From contig NW_005434487.1 in the NCBI RefSeq assembly GCF_000315625.1, forward strand, positions 33,925-87,719: 53,795 nucleotides of DNA. Reading direction: 5' to 3'. Source of the DNA: Guillardia theta CCMP2712. Lineage: Eukaryota; Cryptophyceae; Pyrenomonadales; Geminigeraceae. The position numbers and the translations under genes are program-made. Below, in pieces: positions 25,089 to 36,563 of this stretch. Under the pieces are notes generated by a model. That model was not told the DNA's origin, did no database searches, and worked only from the letters and a program-made list of their open reading frames with translations. Position 1 is the stretch's first letter. Each line of letters starts with the position of its first letter.

Positions 25089-26290
25089 ATGCCTTGCAGC
25101 CGCTTTGATGTTTTGAGACGTTGGAGCCCCATGAGCCTGCTGTCGATCGTGGATGGTCTAGAGAGAGCTTCCTCCAGCCTGTCAGCGTTGCGAGATCATT
25201 GCAAGGATGGCAAGACCTCCTCGACGTCATTTTCTTGCTTTGCAGATGCTCTAGAAGTTTTGCTTCAATGTGTTGAGCTGGGTCTGAGCAAGACTGTGAC
25301 AGACTCATGTGAACGAACACACACCAATCAAGTCATTGTCTCCTTGGAGAAGAGAATCTCTTGTTTGCAACAGGATTACAACCACCGCAAACAAATGGTT
25401 TGTGTCTTGTTGGAGGACGCAAAACAGGCAAAGACAGACCTTTCTGAGCTCGTAGCAACCTTCAATGTCAAACGGCTCGAAGATCCTATTCAAAGAGCTT
25501 CCAACCTCGATGAATCTTTTGTATCTTCCCATCCAACGCAACGCAAAATAAACAGAGTTAGGTCGAGAGAAAGCATGACGGAAGAGGATGATAGCGACTG
25601 TAGCGATTACACCATCTCAAGTCATCTTGACGAACTGGCAGACTTGCTTGACCCGCAACTTGTTAAGAGGTGAACACAGTCCAGAGTAGGAGCAGATGAT
25701 TGTACTGATGGACTTGGCAGGATATCGTCTCCCTGGAGAACCCCTGATAGTCGAGAAGCTAAGGTTAATGTAGGCGATCCGTGAGTTGAACGCTGATGAG
25801 AGACAGGCACGCCCCCCAGAAGTTCCTCAGCTCGTCATCCAAGAGCAGGGAGAGAGGATCCACCCCAAGCCCTTCATTCCCCTCCTCGGGTTTGCTTCAT
25901 CCTCATGCTTAATCTTGGTCGCTCAACGCCCTCAGGCCTCTTCTCAACTTCGGACAGTGGGGCATCGTGATGCGATCAGACAAGGTCTTGCATCACGCTT
26001 CACCACCATCTTCTCACCCTCATGCGCAGAGAAGGCATGCAGATCTGTCGAAAGACGGTCCAGCAAGAGGCGGCGGAGCATCAGGCAGTGCAGCAGGTGC
26101 GGGGGTCAAAGCTAGTGTGCTGGTTGTAAGACAGTCGCAAGGGGATCAGAGTCGGACGAAGCAGAGGGAGCGACTGAAGCCTCGAACAGCGGAAGAGGTC
26201 GCTGTGACTGACATGCTGCTGCTCGCTCACGAGGAGACGCAGGCGTGGAACTTGCACGTAGCGATGCGGAAGAGCTTGGAAGTGTCGTGA
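25089..26290 (+). CDS. Unknown protein, several exons
   Basis: The first exon begins at ATG 25089 and runs to about 25671 (194 codons, then a GTGAAC donor). It is mostly helical, with heptad-like stretches (VIVSLEKRISCLQQDYNHRK; LLEDAKQAKTDLSELVATF) and an acidic Ser-rich end (SMTEEDDSDCSDYT). Further exons are suggested by an acceptor before AIRELNADERQARPPEVPQL and by the reading PLLNFGQWGIVMRSDK, then a Lys/Arg-rich part ending at TGA 26288-26290 (HVAMRKSLEVS). I recognise no family. It converges with the coiled-coil gene on the other strand about 220 nt downstream. Confidence 0.45.
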
Positions 26291-26375
26291 TTCTCAGCCG
26301 CAATATTTAACTTATTCTTTTAGTCTCCCTGACAACCCTGTATCCTTTCTTCTTTGCATAGCAACATCCGAGATA

Positions 26376-26492
26376 AAGCCATATACACATCTGTATGAAA
26401 ACACCGAATATTCACAAGCCATACACATCTGTATGAATACACCGAATATTCATAAGCCATATACACATCTGTATGAAAACACCGAATATTTA
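26376..26492. repeat. Three 37-40-bp tandem repeats between convergent genes
   Basis: Three copies of a unit beginning AGCCATATACACATCTGTAT and ending CACCGAATATTCACA, with a few substitutions. They lie in the only spacer between two convergent 3' ends (26290 and 26511), so both 3' UTRs may contain them. Confidence 0.85.
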
Positions 26493-26510
26493 CATCTTGA
26501 GTCCTCGCTG

Positions 26511-29500
26511 TCACTCAGCGTGCTCGACGTGCGGCGGGTGGGCACCGACTTCGACTTGATTCGCGCGCTTCTGCTGGATCCTCTTGATCTTCTCGACGAC
26601 GCGCTCAGAGTAGCCAACCTCCTGCATGTCGGTCAGCAGGCAGCAGGGCACAAGAAAGCCTAACCATGACATAACGCTTGACCTCCTCCGACGTCATCGC
26701 AAACGTTGAATCCCGCGGGGTGTCGATGTCCTTGAGCGTCGGATACGTCGGGATCTGAATCTTGTTCCTCTTGCTCTGGACGTCGAACTTGGGGCCTGTG
26801 ATGAAGTTGATCTGTTTTGACGTCAGACAGCAGCAGCAGGAGGACGACGACGAGGAGGAGGAGGAGGAGGAAGAGGAGGAGGACGAGGACGAGGAGGAGG
26901 AGGAAGAGGAGGAGTAGGAGTAGGAGTAGGAGTAGGAGTAGGAGTAGGAGTAGGAGTAGGAGTAGAAGGAGGAGGAGGAGGATGAGCAGGAGGATCTGCG
27001 CCACCTCCTTGTCCATCTTCGACTCCACCCGCCCGATTGAGCGTCTTGGAGATCGTCGGAGGCCCTCGACGTTGATCTCTGCCGTCTCAGTCACGCTGAT
27101 TCCTCCGATCAAGTCAAGTCACGAAAGAACCTTGTGAGCCTCGACGGCCCGTGGGATGGTGGGGGGACCGGAGCATGGCCTTGACTCCGGCCTTCCAGGC
27201 CCCCCGGAGCTTCTGCGAGCTCTTGTCGACCCGCGGGGATGGCGCGATGAGAGACTGCGGGATGAACTTCAACCTCTGAGCGATGGTGAGCAGCCGCAGC
27301 GATTGCATTTCAACCTGTACAGCTGTGAGAAAGGAGGGAAGGGGAGGAAGGAGGAGGAAGGAGGAGGAAGGAGAAGGGAGGAGAAGGGAGGAGGAAGAGG
27401 AGGAGGATGGGAGAAGAGGGAAGAGGAGGAGGATGGGAGAAGAGGGAAGAGGAGGAGGGGAGAGGGGCATCGTAACATTTTGGAGGTCATTGATGAGGTT
27501 GAGCCCTTGCTGAGCCTCGTCGAGGTCGAAGAGTTCTTCATAGATGGTCTTTCTTCTCGGGTCATACTTGGGAGTGTTCTGTAGGTATTTCAAAGCCCGT
27601 CTTCTCACACTCTCCGTCTGCCTACCGTTGAAGTCACTGTATGAATCCTCTCAGAGCCCGATTTCTCTTTCATCCTTGAGATTCTCCACAAGTTTGACCT
27701 CACCAGGTCCCATCTGCATCAGATGAAAGTGTTTGAATGTGACGTGCGCACTAGTCACGCTCACTCACCTCTTTCTTGCCTCTTTGAACCTTTCAAGAGG
27801 AGGACAACGTGACATCCGTGACTTGACCCGTAGAAGTATCATCGACAGTTTGCGGATGGTCTCTGCTTGTCCTTGGATTTTCTTCTCGTACTCATCGGAT
27901 CTAGTCTCTGTGCTGGAGATTTCTCTGCTTAGCGGATGAGACTTGTGACGTCGCAATTCTCCCTCCTCCTGCATTGTCTGAGCGTCGTGTATCAACGTCG
28001 CTGTTTCTTCTCGGATGGTATCAGCATCGTTCTTCAAGGCTTCTAGATACTTCCTAGATGGAAGTCAGCTTGATGATCAAGGCAATGATTCAGAGACCTG
28101 CTCCGAGATATCTGCTCCTCTTTGGCAAGAAACTTGCTGAGCAGTTCTTGGATATCCCAAACGCTCGAGCTGCAGCAGGGCATGTCAGCGGGGTCGCCTG
28201 GATTTCAAACTTCACCTATGCATCAGCTTGTCGAACGCTTCCACGAACTCTTGTTTCCTTTTCTGCATCATTTCCCGCACCTGACGTGAAACGCTGGATG
28301 ATCAAAAAAGTTCGTCTCCTCCATCTCTTGCAAACCTCTTCGGCATCGTCGTTCATGTTGCTAGCCCGAGCCTGTGCCTCCAACAATTCTCTTTGATATG
28401 TTTCTTGCCTCTCCTGATCGCATGTTGGTTCACAATTCAGCACAGCAACATTCAAACTTAAGACCGTGATCAGCTGATTGTAATACTCCATCCTGTTTGC
28501 AAGGTCCTGCATCTTTGCCCGATGTTCTTCAGCTTCGAGACCAGCTTCTGCGATCCTTTCGCTGGCTAAGAGCTGATAGTGACTTCTTTCTTTGTAAAAC
28601 TTGTTTGCGATATTGATGAGTTTGACTGCTTCCTTGTTTCTGCCCTCAATCGTCTTTTGCCTATAATCGTTTAGATCCGTGAGACAATCATCGCAAGCAG
28701 GAATACCTTGAAGTAATTTTCAAGTCAAGATATTCTTTCTCGCGCTTTAGCTCCTCCATGTCCAGTTTAAGTTTCGAAACCTCGGAATTTTCCTCGTCTT
28801 GCAAACGTCAGTCGCCTCCAACACATTCTGATAAATGGTACAGCATACCACATTTCGTTAAAGTAAAGTGCAGATTCTCCTCTAATCGGTTGGAAATCTT
28901 GACGAAACGAAGTCCTGACGTCGCTTCTTTTGACTTGAGAACAGAACATGTCAGAGACATTGAGAAGGAGCTGCACGCTTCACCTGTCCTTGCCTTGCCG
29001 CGACCTGATGCGTCAGAGAGCGAAACTGCTTCTTGATCGCGTTGAGAGTTTGCAGGTCCTTCTCGATCTCTTCTTCGACCGCAAACTTGAGGTTCATCCA
29101 GTACTCGCGCGCGTCTGCCTCAGACTTGGTGTTGGTCTTGTCATCCTGCCACACATGAGACAAGAAGCGACCTGGCTACCAAGCACCTGATTCTTCAAGA
29201 GCTCCTGCTGTTGTGCCCTCAGCAAGGAGTTCTCGGATCGAAGCTTTGCTATCAGCTCTCGCTGTCGCTGGATCTCTCTCTGAGATTGCTGGAGCAGCTT
29301 CTTGTTTTCGCGGTTCTACAAACATCGTCAGCTTGTCGACATACGTGTCACTTTCTACTCTGATCGCTGAAATCCTCAGGTCCCGCTTGCCGTCGTTCTG
29401 CACCCAATTCCATGGCACCGCAATTTCAACCCCCGACCGAGCATCTTGAAACCTAGTCAGAAGACAGGAACGACAGCGAGACAAGCACCGTTCTTGTCCT

Positions 29501-29780
29501 CATCTGCATCCGACTGCGGCTTGACGCTTCGCTTCACTGCATGGATCGGCTGCAGTCTGGTGCTCACAGGGTCTTGAAAGAGCATAAGTCTGCATGACTT
29601 CACATGGCATGTACCACCTGGAGTCTGCGAACCGATGGGAGACAGCTTACTTACTCTTCTCCGCATGGCTGGCAGAGCGCTCTCTAGGGAAAACCGGCTC
29701 TGAGCCTGAGCAGAGGTCTTGCCCTCCATCCGAACGCTTCGTCTTCAGCGGTTCTATCCTGCTAGGACTCATCGCCATAA
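26511..29780 (-). CDS. Long coiled-coil protein, about 17 exons
   Basis: Start ATG near 29778 (MAMSPSRIEPLKTK); stop 26511-26513 after HPPHVEHAE. Exons were chained across introns mostly of 36-60 nt. An early beta-like segment contains AVPWNWVQNDGKRDLRISAI. After it come long alpha-helical heptads: RENKKLLQQSQREIQRQREL, AREYWMNLKFAVEEEIEKDL, SEVSKLKLDMEELKREKEYL, RQETYQRELLEAQARASNMN, EMMQKRKQEFVEAFDKLM, DEYEKKIQGQAETIRKLSMI. The C-terminal part (KYDPRRKTIYEELFDLDEAQ; TFAMTSEEVKRYVM) is conserved-looking but not recognised. The architecture suits a cytoskeletal, flagellar or trafficking scaffold, which is inference only. Two introns carry purine microsatellites (26830-26990 and 27330-27470). 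Exon borders between 27000 and 27700 are unsure. Confidence 0.55.
26830..26990. repeat. GAGGAC / GAGTAG hexanucleotide purine tract
   Basis: Imperfect GAGGAC and GAGTAG units, read as CTC-rich on the coding strand, inside an intron of the coiled-coil gene. Confidence 0.85.
27330..27472. repeat. GGAGGAAGGAG / AGAAGAGGGAAG purine tandem repeats
   Basis: Imperfect direct repeats about 30 bp long, including two copies of GAGGAGGATGGGAGAAGAGG. They lie within an intron of the coiled-coil gene. Confidence 0.8.
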
Positions 29781-29806
29781 TTTCGTGAGCCATCGCGCTC
29801 GGGTGT

Positions 29807-30250
29807 ATGTCAGCAAGTCATGGCGTCCAAGAGAGCGCGTCGTCTCCTCTGTTTTCTCAGACATCACGGGATGACTTGCAACTCTTGCTTCGACCTGCTC
29901 CCCAAGATGAGCACCATCGGTCTGCCTCCAGGAAAGCTCCTCAGCTCTTACAGCCTTCTTTCATACTAGGTCCTATGCTCTCCTCTCTTACTGGCGACAG
30001 GCAATCTAGTCACCTCAATTCTCACTTTCGGTCATCGTACAGTCACTTGCTCTCAGCCTCACTATTTGTTTTCTGCTCATTCTCTCTCGCTCTTCACCTC
30101 ATCATCGGCCAGAGTCACAAGTATGCAACCATCTCCTCACAGTTTCCCTCAGTCTCGCGCATCTTCGACCTGTACTTGGCTATCAACGCCATCTACATGC
30201 CAAACCGTCGTTACTGCCACATCCCCGCCAATGACCAAAAGGCTCGATGA
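29807..30250 (+). CDS. Possible small membrane protein (147 codons)
   Basis: An open frame with one strong hydrophobic stretch (LLSASLFVFCSFSLALHLII) near residues 80-100. An AATAAA lies about 100 nt downstream at 30353, which would suit a polyadenylated transcript. There is no family match and no splice support, and it lies in the spacer upstream of two genes, so it may be chance. The rest of 30250-30600 shows nothing further that I can support. Confidence 0.25.
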   Translation: MSASHGVQESASSPLFSQTSRDDLQLLLRPAPQDEHHRSASRKAPQLLQPSFILGPMLSSLTGDRQSSHLNSHFRSSYSHLLSASLFVFCSFSLALHLIIGQSHKYATISSQFPSVSRIFDLYLAINAIYMPNRRYCHIPANDQKAR

Positions 30251-30631
30251 CCTCTTCCACCTGCTCTTCCCCCAAGTTGCCCGGCACTGTGACTGCCTTC
30301 GGTGATACTCGTGTGATGGAGGTAGTTTTGTGATGCTGTCTTTTTGGTCGTCTAATAAATATAGTGAGGCGGGCTCTCTTTTATGTTTTTTTTAAAAAGG
30401 GGAGAAGCGCCTACCGACCAGGCGATGCAGAGCTATAAACGAGTTTGGGGACCAAGATGGAGAGACAAGAGGACAGGATCGGACTGGAGGCAGGGACAGG
30501 AGGAGAGGAGAGACAAGTTGACAAAGACGAAGATGGGAATGATGGGAGTTCGCAGATCAGACGGGAAAATTTAGGTTGAACCAGAGCATTCTGGATTTAC
30601 AATTTTCGACCAACAAACTCTTACAAGAACG

Positions 30632-32978
30632 ATGAAAGACGGCTGGAGGGGTAAAGGCGCTTGGAACAAGAAAGAAATTAGCAAGGAAAAGGAAAAGGAA
30701 GACGATGGATTAAGTGATGACTTTGAGTTGGTGCTGGCTCCTTCAGCTGATGTGGACGCCGACTCTTTGCCGCTCTCTGAGTTTGAGCAGTGCGTGGTAG
30801 GAAAAGCTTGCAGAGATTGGGTCAAAGACAGTACTAGCATAGTTGTGAACAAGTTTTTTGAGATGAAGATTGAAAACGAGGAAGAGGAGACAGAATTTTT
30901 CTTGCGCTGGAAAACCTTGATGGGTCTCAATGTACTCGAGAACGAACCCGGCATAGTTCGCAAGAAATTGTCGGTAAGTTGTTGGATGTTTGTAGGAGCG
31001 CACTGATGGGTTGCTATGGAGATCTTGCTGTACAAGGGATGTCCAGATGCGTTCAGAAGAGACACTTGGTTGAGCATCTCAGGAAGCAAGAAGAAGTTTG
31101 TTAAGAATCAGTCGCGAGTGCTTGCCGAATGGTGCAGGTAAATAGCATTCGACTTTTCTTGTCTCATTCTTTTGTAGCCTTCAAGATCGAGCAAATGAGG
31201 GCACAAGTCACCGACAGATTGCAAAACCGCCGCTGTTTGGCGGCAATCTTGATTTCTCTCATCATTGTCTCAATGAAAGTGGAAAGTCTTGCTGCCATTA
31301 CCTATTGGCAGCGATCGACATGTCAAGACCAGATTTGCACCATTTTTCACCTCAAATACCTAATTTGGTCTCTCTTGCATTGCTCTACATGTCTTCTGAA
31401 GAAGTCTGTAAGCTATCATGCTGTCTATCGCCTTGCGCGGTTTGGATTGATTGCGTTCCTGCAGGTATTTTTGTTGATTGCTTAACGTCATGCACGGATG
31501 TACCAAAAGGCCAGGGAAACGTTTTAGACAAAGTCCTGCTAGACAATTTGCAATCTATGTCTTTTGTGATGCGAGCTGTTGACCTCAAGCTCAAAGCTTG
31601 TACGACCGCTACGTAATCTTCAGATGAAGTAACGTCACGGTGACAGGTGACCCAGAAGTTTGGACGAAGCTGCAGGATCTCGGCTTGTCGAAACTCAAGG
31701 TTCAAATGAAGTGTAAGGGTGTTCTCGACTTAATGTGATCCTGTTATCCTCTTTGTCACAGTTTTGTGAAGAATGGATCAAAGATCTGTTTGTGAGCCAT
31801 TGCCATCTCCATGTCGTTTTGCGAATTCTAGATATTCTCTTATCAGGTCATTGACAAATTGCCCTCTTGGCACAATGTCTGACCTTGGTAACGTAGAAGG
31901 AAACATGCGAAGTCTCATCCGAGTGTCTGTCGCATTCTTGCGAATATGTCGCAAATCTATCTTGTCCTCTGTCACTTGGGAGGAAGCCGAGCAGGCACAT
32001 GCAGTTTGGCACCAGTACCTCACATTGACTTACAGTGATTGCAGGAGCTGAGGGAGAAGCTTTGTGAGTTTCGGGATGTCAATCTTTTGATGAAGTTGGT
32101 CCATGAGATGGTGCAAGCGGCACCTGTCAAAGTTCTTGATGTCCAGGTTCTTCCTGGTAGGGTTGCTCTCGAATGAATGTTCAATAGGCGGCAATGGGCG
32201 ACGAATTTGCCACGTCACTTGTTCACGGTGATACTCAAGACTCAGAAGCCGTTGATGAATGCATCACGTATTATCTGCCGAAGATTTCGAGCCAGCCAGC
32301 CATCCAATGCATCCTAAATGAAGAGCAGCTCCAAACCTTATGGAATTGGATGCCTGCACGGGAAAGGATTCGCGACGGTCACATTGTTTTCTGCACATCA
32401 AGTGAGCCTTTCGACTCGACTGATTCTTTTTCACTCTGCCTTCCAACAGGAGATGGACGAAGTCTCTCAACATTGTATCGCAAGGTGGAGGAGGAATGGA
32501 GCGGGAGAGACGAGAAGGGGCTAGCTGCTGCTCCCCAGTGCCTAGTGCTGATCAGCACACTCTCTGGAGAGCTCTTCGGCTCCTACCTCACGCAGTGGCT
32601 GCGGGTGACAAGCAGTGGAGTGTTGGGGACAGGAGAGAGTTTCATCTTCAGGTGCATGACGATGCCTCGACTTCTTATCATTCTTGACGATCCTTCAGCT
32701 TCACTCCATCCTGCCAGAAATTCCGATGGAATCCTGGGCAGGATACAAACTTCCTGACGAGCCGAATAGACTTCTTCTCCATCGGAGGCGAAGCGATCTA
32801 CATAGACAAGTACCTCGAAAGGGGCTCGTCAAGCTACAGCCCCACCTTTCGGAGTCCCTGCCTGCTACTGGATGTGAGCGGCAACTCAGCGGATGCGGCG
32901 CCGCCGTCTGACAATGACGAGCCGTGGCGACGACGAGAGTTCGAGATCAAGACATTGCAGATCGTTCGCCTTGTCTGA
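30632..32978 (+). CDS. TBC-TLDc protein, TBC1D24-like
   Basis: ATG 30632; stop TGA 32976-32978. Exons include 30632-30973, 31022-31137 and 31178 onward; one late intron of 47 nt begins after GESFIF. The N-terminal half is an atypical TBC (Rab-GAP) domain: LLYKGCPDAFRRDTWLSISG, FSPQIPNLVSLALLYMSSEE, and CEEWIKDLF followed by HVVLRILDILLS. The C-terminal half is a TLDc domain: LNEEQLQTLWNWMP, LISTLSGELFGSYL, GTGESFIF/SFTPSCQKFRW, DFFSIGGEAIYIDKYLERG, EFEIKTLQIVRLV. This order is that of TBC1D24, a phosphoinositide-binding regulator of membrane traffic that also has oxidation-resistance activity. The usual TBC arginine finger and YxQ glutamine finger were not found; FSPQ occupies the second site. 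GAP activity is therefore unlikely. An acidic leader (KEKEKEDDGLSDDFE) precedes the TBC region. Confidence 0.75.
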
Positions 32979-33375
32979 GGTGATTTCAGATCAGTGAGGT
33001 GAGCCTGGGCCGCCGGACTTCCGACCGGGGCCCGGGGGGGCCTGCCGCCCGGTCGGGGGTCGGACGGTCGCCGAACAGTGACGGACTAGTCGGAGCCTCC
33101 GGAGTTTTTCAATTTTAAAATTTTAAAAAGATGCGTCTGATCAAATCCACCCCACCCACTATACCAAAATCACCTCTTCGCATGCTCTCACGTTTTACAC
33201 CCCCTTATCTCATAGTAAATCACCCCCTTGGATATCAAGCCACAGACCCAGTTTCTGGGAATACCCCAGGTTTTATATTACCCCCACCCCCTGACCCCCT
33301 GTACTGTACATCGTTTTAACTCCGCTCCCATTTCGCTCGCCTGTCACCATCCGTTCGTCTCCTCATTTCAAGCAA
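32979..33375. other. GC-rich palindrome and C-run spacer
   Basis: Immediately after the TBC-TLDc stop is a GC-rich block at 33001-33110. It holds an inverted repeat, CCGACCGGG at 33021-33029 and CCCGGTCGG at 33048-33056. A T/A-rich patch (33105-33130) and AT-rich sequence with CCCC runs follow. No exon was seen. Confidence 0.6.
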
Positions 33376-33379
33376 CTCG

Positions 33380-33475
33380 TGACCCTCCCTCCCTCGCTTC
33401 CTCCTTCCCTCCCTCCCTCCCTCGCTTCCTCCTTCCCTCCCTCCCTCACTCCCTCCCTCGCTCCCTTCCCACCCA
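33380..33475. repeat. (CCCT)n / CGCTTCCTCCTT microsatellite
   Basis: CCCT tetramers with embedded CGCTTCCTCCTT units. It lies just before the hypothetical membrane-protein gene. Confidence 0.85.
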
Positions 33476-33659
33476 CCCTTGTCGCTGTTTCGCTTTTCTC
33501 GGCAATAGCATATGAGATTTCCAATGCCAGAAAAGTCCGCTTCTCCAGGAATGGTTGTATCACATCTTCGAATCAAAGCCTGATAAGCTCCAGCTTCGTA
33601 ACCATTCACTGAAGACAGAGCTCAAGATGTTCTCTAGGGTGCAATACAATTTCAGGGCT

Positions 33660-34476
33660 ACATGCTCTCCACTTCTTTCTGGATTCTATCTCTACGTTGT
33701 ATTGGCTTCCCATTCTGCTTCGAGTTTTTCTTCGACACCTGGTTTTCCTCAAGGGAAGTTGTTCGCTTCAAGGCTCGTAGAGAGGAGATCCAAACTATGT
33801 ACTCCATACACGGATTCGAGGACGAAGATGGGTGTCATCATGCGGCAGCATGATGGGTCAGGCTCAACTTCGAATTGGGACCTTGCTTGGAAGGTCTATC
33901 TGCTGGAAAGGACCATGTCTTTGAGCGTAGAAGTGAGTGCGTTGCTCTGATCTATCCAAGTGTTTTTTTACTTGTTTACAGCTGAATCATCCCAATGCGT
34001 CGCCTTATCTCTCGAGTGAAACTGAAAACAAGAGATCTCTGTCCCCGCAAATTTCAGATAGAGTCTACAACATCAAAATCCCACCAATTTATGCAAATCT
34101 TAACGAACTCAACAACTTATTGAGGGGTATGTTGTTGATTTTAATGTGACTCACTGACCTTAGAACAGGACGATGCCTGTACAGTAGGATGATAGCAAAG
34201 GAGAGGTTGTTCCTCGTCATCCAGGCCGACAGGGCGCGTCAGGAAAGGTCTCCTCTCCGTCCTGTTCCTCTGGCAGCCATAGCAAGTCGCTCCCTGCTCC
34301 GAGAATTGATCAGAACGTCTCATTTAGACCTGAAAGCATCTGAGATAGATACTGTGCAGAGGACCAAAAGCGGAAGAATTTTTTATTGGGGAAGCATCAT
34401 TTTGAGAAGAATCACTCCATTCATCTTGTTAATTTTGGGTGCAAACCTCTTTCCATTCAGATGGTGGACATTTTAG
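33660..34476 (+). CDS. Hypothetical small membrane protein
   Basis: Several exons can be read. An N-terminal hydrophobic start (MLSTSFWILSLRCIGFPFCF) comes first. A middle part (WDLAWKVYLLERTMSLSVE) is followed by a GTGAGT donor and TTTACAG acceptor, then NHPNASPYLSSETENKRSLS. The last exon (RMIAKERLFLVIQADRARQ) ends in a hydrophobic helix ILRRITPFILLILGANLFPF before TAG 34474-34476. The C-terminal helix suggests a tail-anchored or single-pass protein. No family is recognised. The 5' start and the first splice junction are unsure. Confidence 0.4.
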
Positions 34477-34593
34477 TCTCAATGAGAGTGACATTGTAAA
34501 ATCGTTCAAATCTCGTTACATGTGCATTGTGAATGGAGAGTGTTCCAATGCATCATTTGAGGTGAAATTTTGTTTCATACCAGAATACATTCC

Positions 34594-36563
34594 CTAGCTA
34601 GAAGCAGGTTCTGGTCGCTTGTGAATGAAGCCCATCTTTCGAAGCCCCTCGAGAATTCCACGCGCATGTCCTTCCCTGTTGATTTCTCAGGCAGCAAGAA
34701 GCCACAAGGGTTGGCTTACTTGGCCTTGTACAGTCGCTCACCAGCGTCTTGCTTCTCGAGCCAGTCGAGGAGGCCGTTCTGGGCGTTGCCAACAATGATT
34801 CCCCGTTCTTCTCCGGAGAGCCTGGGGCGAGTGAGTCACTTCAGCTGTTTCTTCCAGGCATCTTGATGTCACTAGTACATCAGAATATCGTTGCCGCTGT
34901 CTCCACACGCCACCTGATATCATAATTACCATCGGATTCACGGCAGAATGCTCGACGTACTGTTTCCTCGGCTGAATATCCTAGCTTGTTTCGTACGTAG
35001 ACCGTGGCTTCTAGCTTACCAGCACCCTCACACACCTTGCAATTGTCAGGAAAGCGGAAAAAACCATCGCACGCACGACATACAACGTCCAAATAATTCC
35101 AGTCACCATGTCCGCTTGCAATGAACTGAGCTTTCTTGCCCCCAGCCTCAACGGCTTTCTTGAGTTCTTGAGTGATAGAAGTCTCACTAAAATTTAGAGA
35201 TCATAAATGTGCATACCTGCTATCACCTCTTCTATGTGTACCGTTTGGACACCAAAAACTACCTTGAACGCATTTTGTTCCTGGAAACCAGTGTTAGTCC
35301 AGAGCCTTTCTACTGGGCAGCATTCTACATCCTCTGGGCGAAAATGCATCCATTCCTTCTCTAAGAAGGGCTTTGCAGCGTCACAAACAATTTGCCGATC
35401 CCAAGTACCAGACGACAAGAGCTTCGACTCCCATCTGCACCAAATTTATCAGGATTGGAAACAAGGCATCTTCCGTATCAAAAATGTATCTCCACATCTG
35501 GAAAATATTTCCACATCATTGAGGCATCTCCATATCAGTATTCCGTATAAATAAAGCATTCCAACACCAATCATACCCAGTATCCGCTTTGTGAGTTCCA
35601 TCAGAATCTAGCCTACGCATGGTGAGCACAATTTGTATATATGGACACTGCCAACTCACCACCACACCTCTGTTCCGACCGAAGTAATGATCGCGCTGGG
35701 ATTCAGCATTTTCTGGTGAAGACTCTCTGAGCAACAAAAGCAACAGCAGGAGGAATGTCACAACGCACACCTCTTTTGCGATCAAAGCTTTTGTAGATTG
35801 CACGGATCTACCAGTATTGTACACAAGTGCCTGCGGAGATTAGGTTGATAAGCCAGGCAATCTTGACAAACAAACAAGCAGAGCTGATCGCTTGTTTACC
35901 GAGTTACGATGAACACATTGCCGTTCCCTGTATGATTTGTCAAGCATGTTGCAACGTCTGTAATGATTATTTGTAATGATTATTTTACCATTCATCATTG
36001 AACTCTTGTAGCGCCTTCTCGTCACCAACAAGGGTTCCATCAAGGTCGCACACCAGCAACACACCTGGGAGATTATGATACACCTCCGTCAAGATGCCAT
36101 CTTTCAAGCAGAAGTGTCCCGGTCCGTCAACTTTGTAATATCTTCCTTTCTCTCGCTCAGGGCCTGAGTCCCATTCGCCTTCTCCATTGTGCAGCACAAA
36201 ACAGAAAGGAGTGACGACGTTTGACACGGTGAGATAGCGCCAGTTGTGGCCGACATGGCTGTTCAAAGTCATCTCATGATCCTCTTCTTCCTCGTCGCTT
36301 CGCCGCGGCAATGCAGCCTTTAGCGTCCATTTCTCTCCTCCGTCACGCGAGAAATGCATAAGCACCCGTTTCCACTCCGACTGATAATGCAAACGGAGAC
36401 AGTGCGGATCCGTCGCAGCATGCTATGGAGATTGCAGAACATGAAGACAAGATCGAAAGATTAGTGGACTCGCATTCACAGAAGGCACAGGGTAACTTAC
36501 ATCATGACATCCTCCTTGGATCCGTCCGCTCTGTCCTCCTCCTCGGAGTGTGATGGAGAGACC
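34594..36563 (-). CDS. Sucrose-phosphatase-like HAD hydrolase with N-terminal carbohydrate-binding-like domain
   Basis: Stop TAG 34594-34596 (KRPEPASS). The HAD (S6PP-type) motifs appear in order: motif I VLLVCDLDGTLVGDEKAL (near 36030), motif II LVYNTGRSVQSTKAL, then PSAIITSVGTE, a cap-region exon (DRQIVCDAAKPFLEKEW), motif IV VACGDSGNDIL (near 34910) and GIIVGNAQNGLLDWLEKQ. These are the residues of Mg-dependent sucrose-6-phosphate phosphatases, the last step of sucrose synthesis. Upstream of the HAD domain, HYQSEWKRVLMHFSRDGGEK followed by WTLKAALP resembles CBM25/CBM53 starch-binding modules. A preceding exon encodes an acidic Ser-rich stretch (VSPSHSEEEDRADGSKED). The start was not fixed; 36563 is the top of the furthest exon seen. 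Substrate could be sucrose-phosphate or a related sugar phosphate. Confidence 0.7.
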
